64,000 nt of DNA. It comes from GCA-002708315 sp963676635. GTDB lineage: Bacteria; Bacteroidota; Bacteroidia; Bacteroidales; F082. This document shows positions 60,465 through 64,000 of the stretch, piece by piece. The translations under genes were made by a program, and so were the position numbers. The notes below the pieces were generated by a model, which saw nothing but the letters and a program-made list of their open reading frames with translations, was not told the origin of the DNA and searched no databases. The number at the start of each line of letters is the position of its first letter. The stretch's first letter is position 1. Location of the stretch: the NCBI GenBank assembly GCA_963676635.1, contig OY781105.1:3534001-3598000 (forward strand), read 5' to 3'.

Positions 60465-61034
60465 ATGGAGAAAGGTAAGCTGTTAATATTTTCTGCTCCT
60501 TCGGGATCTGGTAAGTCAACTCTGGTACAGCACCTGTTAAGCGTTATCGATACTATTAGGTTCTCTATATCTGCCACAAGCAGACCACCAAGGGGTAAGG
60601 AAGTGAATTGTAAAGAATACTATTTCTTTGGTGTGGAGGATTTTAAGAAGAAAATACAGAATGATGAGTTTGTTGAATGGGAAGAGGTGTATGAAAACCG
60701 ATATTACGGTACGCTTAAGTCGGAGGTCGAACGCCTTAGAAACCTGGGCTTTCATGTGGTATTTGATGTTGATGTTATTGGCGGACTTAATATTAAGAAG
60801 CATTATGGTGATGAGGCTTTGAGTGTGTTTATTATGCCTCCATCGGTTGAAGTGCTTCATGACAGACTCAGGAAGAGGGGTACCGATAGTGAGGAGGATA
60901 TTCATGTTCGACTTGAAAAAGCTGTTTATGAGCTTACCTTTGCTGATAAGTTTGATGTGAGGATTGTAAACGATGATCTTGAAAAAGCTAAAGAAGAAAC
61001 AGTTAGAGTTATTAGTAATTTTATAAATCAATAA
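60465..61034 (+). CDS. gmk: Guanylate kinase
   Basis: A 189-residue enzyme converting GMP to GDP with ATP. The P-loop is SAPSGSGKST (residues ~10-19), followed by the GMP-binding SISATSRPPRGKEVNCKEYYFF, NRYYGTLKSEVE, and VFDVDVIGGLNIKKHYGDEALSVFIMPPS. It is of normal length. It is the second gene of the yicC operon, with 1 bp to the next gene. Confidence 0.97.
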   Translation: MEKGKLLIFSAPSGSGKSTLVQHLLSVIDTIRFSISATSRPPRGKEVNCKEYYFFGVEDFKKKIQNDEFVEWEEVYENRYYGTLKSEVERLRNLGFHVVFDVDVIGGLNIKKHYGDEALSVFIMPPSVEVLHDRLRKRGTDSEEDIHVRLEKAVYELTFADKFDVRIVNDDLEKAKEETVRVISNFINQ

Positions 61035-61035
61035 T

Positions 61036-62043
61036 ATGAAAGCTTTAGTGCTGCCACAATATAATAAGAACATTATAAGAGCTATGTTAAGCATGAAAGT
61101 TGAAGATGTTGACATGGTTAATGTAATGTCTGATGATGATGTTGTTGTAAAAGTCCATGCTGCTCCAGTAAATCCTTCTGATATTGCATTTCTTCAGGGT
61201 GGATATAATATTGTTAAGAGTTTGCCGGCAATTCCTGGCTTTGAAGCTTCCGGTGTTGTTATTGATGCCGGTGTGAATGCCAGAAATATGATTGGTAAAA
61301 GAGTGAGCTGTTTTGTGCAGAGCGATAGTTCAGGAACATGGTCGGAGTACGTTGTTGCTGGTGCTAATGATATTATTGTTCTGAGGGATGATATGGATAT
61401 GGATCAGGCAGCTTGCCTGGCCGTGAATCCTGTTACTGCTTATGGCATGTTTGAAATTGTAAAACAGCGCGGGGCTATGGCTGTTATACTGAATGCTGCC
61501 GGCGGTCAGGTTGCTGCTTTTATGCGTGCTATGGCTGATGAAGCTGGTGTGGATGTTATTAATATAGTTAGAAAAACTGAAAGCGTTGATATCTTAAAAA
61601 GAGGTGGTGCTCACAACGTGCTGGCTACTTCTGATACTGATTTTGAAGATAAACTCAAAACTTTGTGTGATGAGCTTAAGCCAACTGTAGCATTGGATGC
61701 TGTTGGTGGTGAGCTTGCCGGTGTTATGTTTAATGTAATGGAAAACGACTCTGAACTTGTTGTTTATGGTGGTTTGTCTAATAAGGCTATTTCCGGAGTT
61801 AATGTTATGGATGTGATTTTTGCTAATAAAATCATAAGTGGGTTTAATCTAGTGGACTGGAAAGAGGAGCTTGATGATGGTGAGTTTGAAGCTATTGCTG
61901 ATGAGGTTCAGCAAAATATTATGAGTGGTAAATATAGTACTCAGGTAATTTCAGAAGTGCCTTTACATGGTGTAGTTAAAGGATTGCGTGATTATATATC
62001 TGATATGAGTGCAGGTAAAATGTTGGTAAAACCAGGATTGTAA
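61036..62043 (+). CDS. Medium-chain dehydrogenase/reductase, quinone oxidoreductase-like
   Basis: A 335-residue MDR enzyme with the GroES-like N-domain (VKVHAAPVNPSDIAFLQGGY, PAIPGFEASGVVIDAG) and a Rossmann domain (AVILNAAGGQVAAFMRAMADEAGVDVINIVRK). The catalytic-zinc and structural-zinc cysteines of alcohol dehydrogenases are absent, which places it among zinc-free NADPH quinone/enone reductases. The Rossmann GxGxxG is altered to NAAGGQVA. Its place between gmk and nadD has no obvious metabolic logic. Substrate unknown. Confidence 0.85.
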   Translation: MKALVLPQYNKNIIRAMLSMKVEDVDMVNVMSDDDVVVKVHAAPVNPSDIAFLQGGYNIVKSLPAIPGFEASGVVIDAGVNARNMIGKRVSCFVQSDSSGTWSEYVVAGANDIIVLRDDMDMDQAACLAVNPVTAYGMFEIVKQRGAMAVILNAAGGQVAAFMRAMADEAGVDVINIVRKTESVDILKRGGAHNVLATSDTDFEDKLKTLCDELKPTVALDAVGGELAGVMFNVMENDSELVVYGGLSNKAISGVNVMDVIFANKIISGFNLVDWKEELDDGEFEAIADEVQQNIMSGKYSTQVISEVPLHGVVKGLRDYISDMSAGKMLVKPGL

Positions 62044-62627
62044 TGTCAATGCATAAGAAAACAGGTTTGCTTTTCGGGTCTTTTAATCCCGTTCATAATG
62101 GTCATCTTATTCTGGCAAATTATTTTGCTGAATATACTGATATGGATGAAGTATGGCTTGTTGTTTCTCCTCAAAATCCTTTGAAAAATAAAAAGAGTCT
62201 GTTGCCTGATTATCACAGGTTAAGTCTTGTTAAGCTGGCTTTGGAAGATCAACGTAAGCTAAAGGCTTCAAATATTGAGTTTAATATGCCACTGCCTTCT
62301 TATACTATCGATACTCTTACCTATTTGTCTGAGAAATATCCGAAGAATGATTTTGTGCTCATTTGTGGTACTGATATCCTTCCTACTTTTCATAAATGGA
62401 AAAACTATGATAAGATACTGGAACTGTATAGTGTTTATGTGTATCCACGTCCGGGATTTAAGTCGGGGGCTCTTGGCGAACATCCTTCAATAACTTTAAT
62501 CGATGCTCCTCAAATGGAAATATCTTCAAGCTTTATTCGTAAAGGTATTTCTGAAAAAAAGAATATGTGTTATTGGATGCCGGAAAAAGTTTATAATTAT
62601 ATCCTTGAGATGCATTTCTACGAATAG
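62043..62627 (+). CDS. nadD: Nicotinate-nucleotide adenylyltransferase
   Basis: A 194-residue enzyme making deamido-NAD from nicotinate mononucleotide and ATP. The nucleotidyltransferase motif GSFNPVHNGHL is at residues ~12-22 and the second signature SSSFIRKGI near the C-terminus; DFVLICGTDILPTFHKW is the family middle block. Its ATG shares one base with the preceding stop, so it is coupled to the MDR gene. It overlaps the convergent aminotransferase gene by 10 bp. Confidence 0.96.
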   Translation: MSMHKKTGLLFGSFNPVHNGHLILANYFAEYTDMDEVWLVVSPQNPLKNKKSLLPDYHRLSLVKLALEDQRKLKASNIEFNMPLPSYTIDTLTYLSEKYPKNDFVLICGTDILPTFHKWKNYDKILELYSVYVYPRPGFKSGALGEHPSITLIDAPQMEISSSFIRKGISEKKNMCYWMPEKVYNYILEMHFYE

Positions 62628-63745
62628 TAGGAAATCACTATATCGCTGATCATATCAACAGCTTCAACACTTAATTCATAAAATAATGGTAGCCTGATGA
62701 GCGTATTTGCAAAATTATCAGCGGAAGCTAATGTTCTGCCATCATGTTTGTCATTATAATAAGGACTGTTATGAAGTGTCAGATAGTGAAATACAGCCTG
62801 TACTTTGTTTTCGTTCAGATATTGTAGTAAGGCGTTTCGCTCTTGCAGATTTCGTGTTATAAGATAAAACACATGGCCGTTATTGGTGGCAAAATCAGGT
62901 ATGGCAGGTAGCTTTATAATGCCCTTGTTTTCAAGTGGTTTTAATTTATTGTAATATCTCTCCCAAAGTTTTATTCTTTTATTCTGTATGTCATCTATAT
63001 GATTTAGCTGGGCATACAGGAAAGCGGCTATTATCTCCGAAGGGGTATATGATGCACCAACATCAACCCATTCATATTTGCTTACGTCACCTCTTGTAAA
63101 GGCTGACCGGTTTGTTCCTTTTTCCCATATAATCTCTGCTCTTTTAACATACTCAGAGGTGTTTACGACGAGCATACCACCTTCGCCAGAGCTGATGTTT
63201 TTTGTTTCATGGAATGAGAATATGGAGAAGTCGCCGAAAGAGCCCAGTGGCTTATTATTATAATAGGAGTCGATGGCGTGTGCCACATCTTCTATTAATA
63301 CCAAATTATGTTTCTTGCATATCGAAACAGCCTTATCCATATCCACTGCAACACCACCATAATGCATTACCATCAAAGCTTTTGTGCTTTTTGTGATAAG
63401 ATTTTCCACACTATCAATATCAATATTGGGGTGGTCTGTCATGCTATCAGCAAAAACAATTTTTGCTCCGCGTAGTATGAACGGACTGGTGGTTGAGACA
63501 AAAGTATAGGATGGCATTATTATCTCGTCGCCAGGTGTGATATCCATAAGTAATGTTGCCATCTCAAGGGCGTCGGTACATGATGTTGTTAGAAAACAAT
63601 TGTCAAATCGATATCTGTTATGGAAAAATTGATGGCATTTTTTTGTGTAAATACCGTTTCCGGAGATATGTCCAAATGCTGCCGCGCTACTGATGTTCTG
63701 GATTTCTTTACCCGTAAACCAGGGTTTGTTAAATGGTATTTTCAC
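62618..63745 (-). CDS. wecE: dTDP-4-amino-4,6-dideoxygalactose transaminase (WecE/RffA-like)
   Basis: A 375-residue DegT/DnrJ/EryC1-type PLP aminotransferase. The PLP lysine is K182 in FSFHETKNISSGEGG, the cofactor-contacting Asp is in IEDVAHAIDSYY, and the N-terminal MKIPFNKPWFTGKE is the WecE signature. WecE converts dTDP-4-keto-6-deoxyglucose to dTDP-4-amino-dideoxygalactose for surface glycans such as O-antigen. The other sugar-nucleotide genes are presumably outside the window. A near-consensus TACCTTCG (63769-63776, minus strand) may be its -7 box. Confidence 0.9.
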   Translation of the reverse strand: MKIPFNKPWFTGKEIQNISSAAAFGHISGNGIYTKKCHQFFHNRYRFDNCFLTTSCTDALEMATLLMDITPGDEIIMPSYTFVSTTSPFILRGAKIVFADSMTDHPNIDIDSVENLITKSTKALMVMHYGGVAVDMDKAVSICKKHNLVLIEDVAHAIDSYYNNKPLGSFGDFSIFSFHETKNISSGEGGMLVVNTSEYVKRAEIIWEKGTNRSAFTRGDVSKYEWVDVGASYTPSEIIAAFLYAQLNHIDDIQNKRIKLWERYYNKLKPLENKGIIKLPAIPDFATNNGHVFYLITRNLQERNALLQYLNENKVQAVFHYLTLHNSPYYNDKHDGRTLASADNFANTLIRLPLFYELSVEAVDMISDIVISYYS

Positions 63746-63804
63746 TTGTCCATTCTTAAATTAAAATGCGAAGGTAGTAATAATCCGGTTAACTAATATT
63801 GTGA

Positions 63805-63999
63805 TTAAAAATATAGAGTCTTGCTGTTATCTGTTGTTTCCACTTTTTTGATACTACCATCGTTTAGCTCATTAAAAAGTTGGTCGGCGAAGCCGCTTTC
63901 AATGTCATGATTTTCAAATGTGAGTATGATTTTAGGTTTGCCCATAATCATGTCCATTGCTTTTCTTATGGTTTTCGAATTATGGAGGAAGGTGTCTTT
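63805..63999 (-). CDS. 3' end of an unidentified gene, truncated by window edge
   Basis: The minus strand is open from the window end for 64 codons to a TAA at 63805-63807, with codon use like its neighbours. The visible C-terminus (MDMIMGKPKIILTFENHD..., ending KTLYF) is too short and too unlike families I know to name. It is on the same strand as the WecE-like gene, ending 59 bp before that gene's start, so it may belong to the same surface-glycan set. Neither the start nor the rest of the protein is visible. Confidence 0.6.
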   Translation of the reverse strand, partial: KDTFLHNSKTIRKAMDMIMGKPKIILTFENHDIESGFADQLFNELNDGSIKKVETTDNSKTLYF

Positions 64000-64000
64000 G

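Noticed and set aside
60537..61115. 192-codon minus-strand frame over gmk and the next gene
   Set aside because: It crosses two confidently assigned genes in an operon and shows only low-complexity antisense composition.

Overview
This 64 kb window looks like ordinary chromosome of a low-GC member of the Bacteroidota, most likely a Bacteroidales/Marinilabiliales-type organism. Several things point that way: a MurF-Alr fusion, a type IX secretion system (T9SS) translocon gene (sprA) with secreted proteins carrying C-terminal sorting domains, two S46/M49-type peptidases, TonB-dependent uptake genes, and many start regions preceded by the Bacteroidota -7 element TAnnTTTG. I see no rRNA or tRNA gene, insertion sequence, prophage or CRISPR array.

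Layout. 1-3.2 kb: 3' part of murF-alr, a small orphan gene and a hemerythrin/LuxR-type regulator pair. 3.2-9.8 kb: a five-gene minus-strand glycosylation cluster (two GT2 enzymes and three polytopic GT-C-like membrane proteins, two of them paralogous). 9.8-10.4 kb: a gene-free stretch with a 22-bp-phased palindrome array. 10.4-18.6 kb: a T9SS-exported phosphoesterase, a CotH/beta-helix lipoprotein, an LptF/G permease and two GT4 enzymes. 18.6-25.4 kb: hisS, hutH, a thioredoxin, gapA, a VTC-type polyphosphate polymerase with a DUF4956 membrane partner, and an orphan gene. 25.8-33.1 kb: a secretion/uptake locus (lamin-tail protein, TonB-dependent receptor, T9SS phospholipase-D-fold protein) followed by an unknown exported protein. 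33.1-33.6 kb: a second 22-bp-phased palindrome array between convergent genes. 33.6-42.1 kb: S46 peptidase, M49-like lipoprotein peptidase and a MacAB-like exporter. 42.4-55.6 kb: sensor kinase, dxs, then ruvA-sprA-gcvH-vanZ-tonB. 55.6-64 kb: rocD, a PLD-fold/TPR pair, yicC-gmk-MDR-nadD, a WecE-like aminotransferase and a truncated gene at the edge.

How the genes fit together. sprA encodes the outer-membrane pore of the T9SS, and at least three other proteins in the window (the phosphoesterase at 10.4 kb, the lamin-tail protein at 25.8 kb and the PLD-fold protein at 29.7 kb) end in Por-type sorting domains, so they are its likely cargo. The lamin-tail protein, receptor and PLD-fold protein are consecutive and may form a surface system for using nucleic acids or other phosphodiesters (inference).

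The most unusual signal is in two intergenic regions 23 kb apart. Each holds tandem units repeating every 22 bp, and each unit is an 8-bp palindromic core plus a 14-bp spacer. The core changes in blocks (ATGCGCAT then CACARGTG in one array; ATAGCTAT then ATACGTAT in the other) while the 22-bp register is kept. I do not recognise this as a named element.
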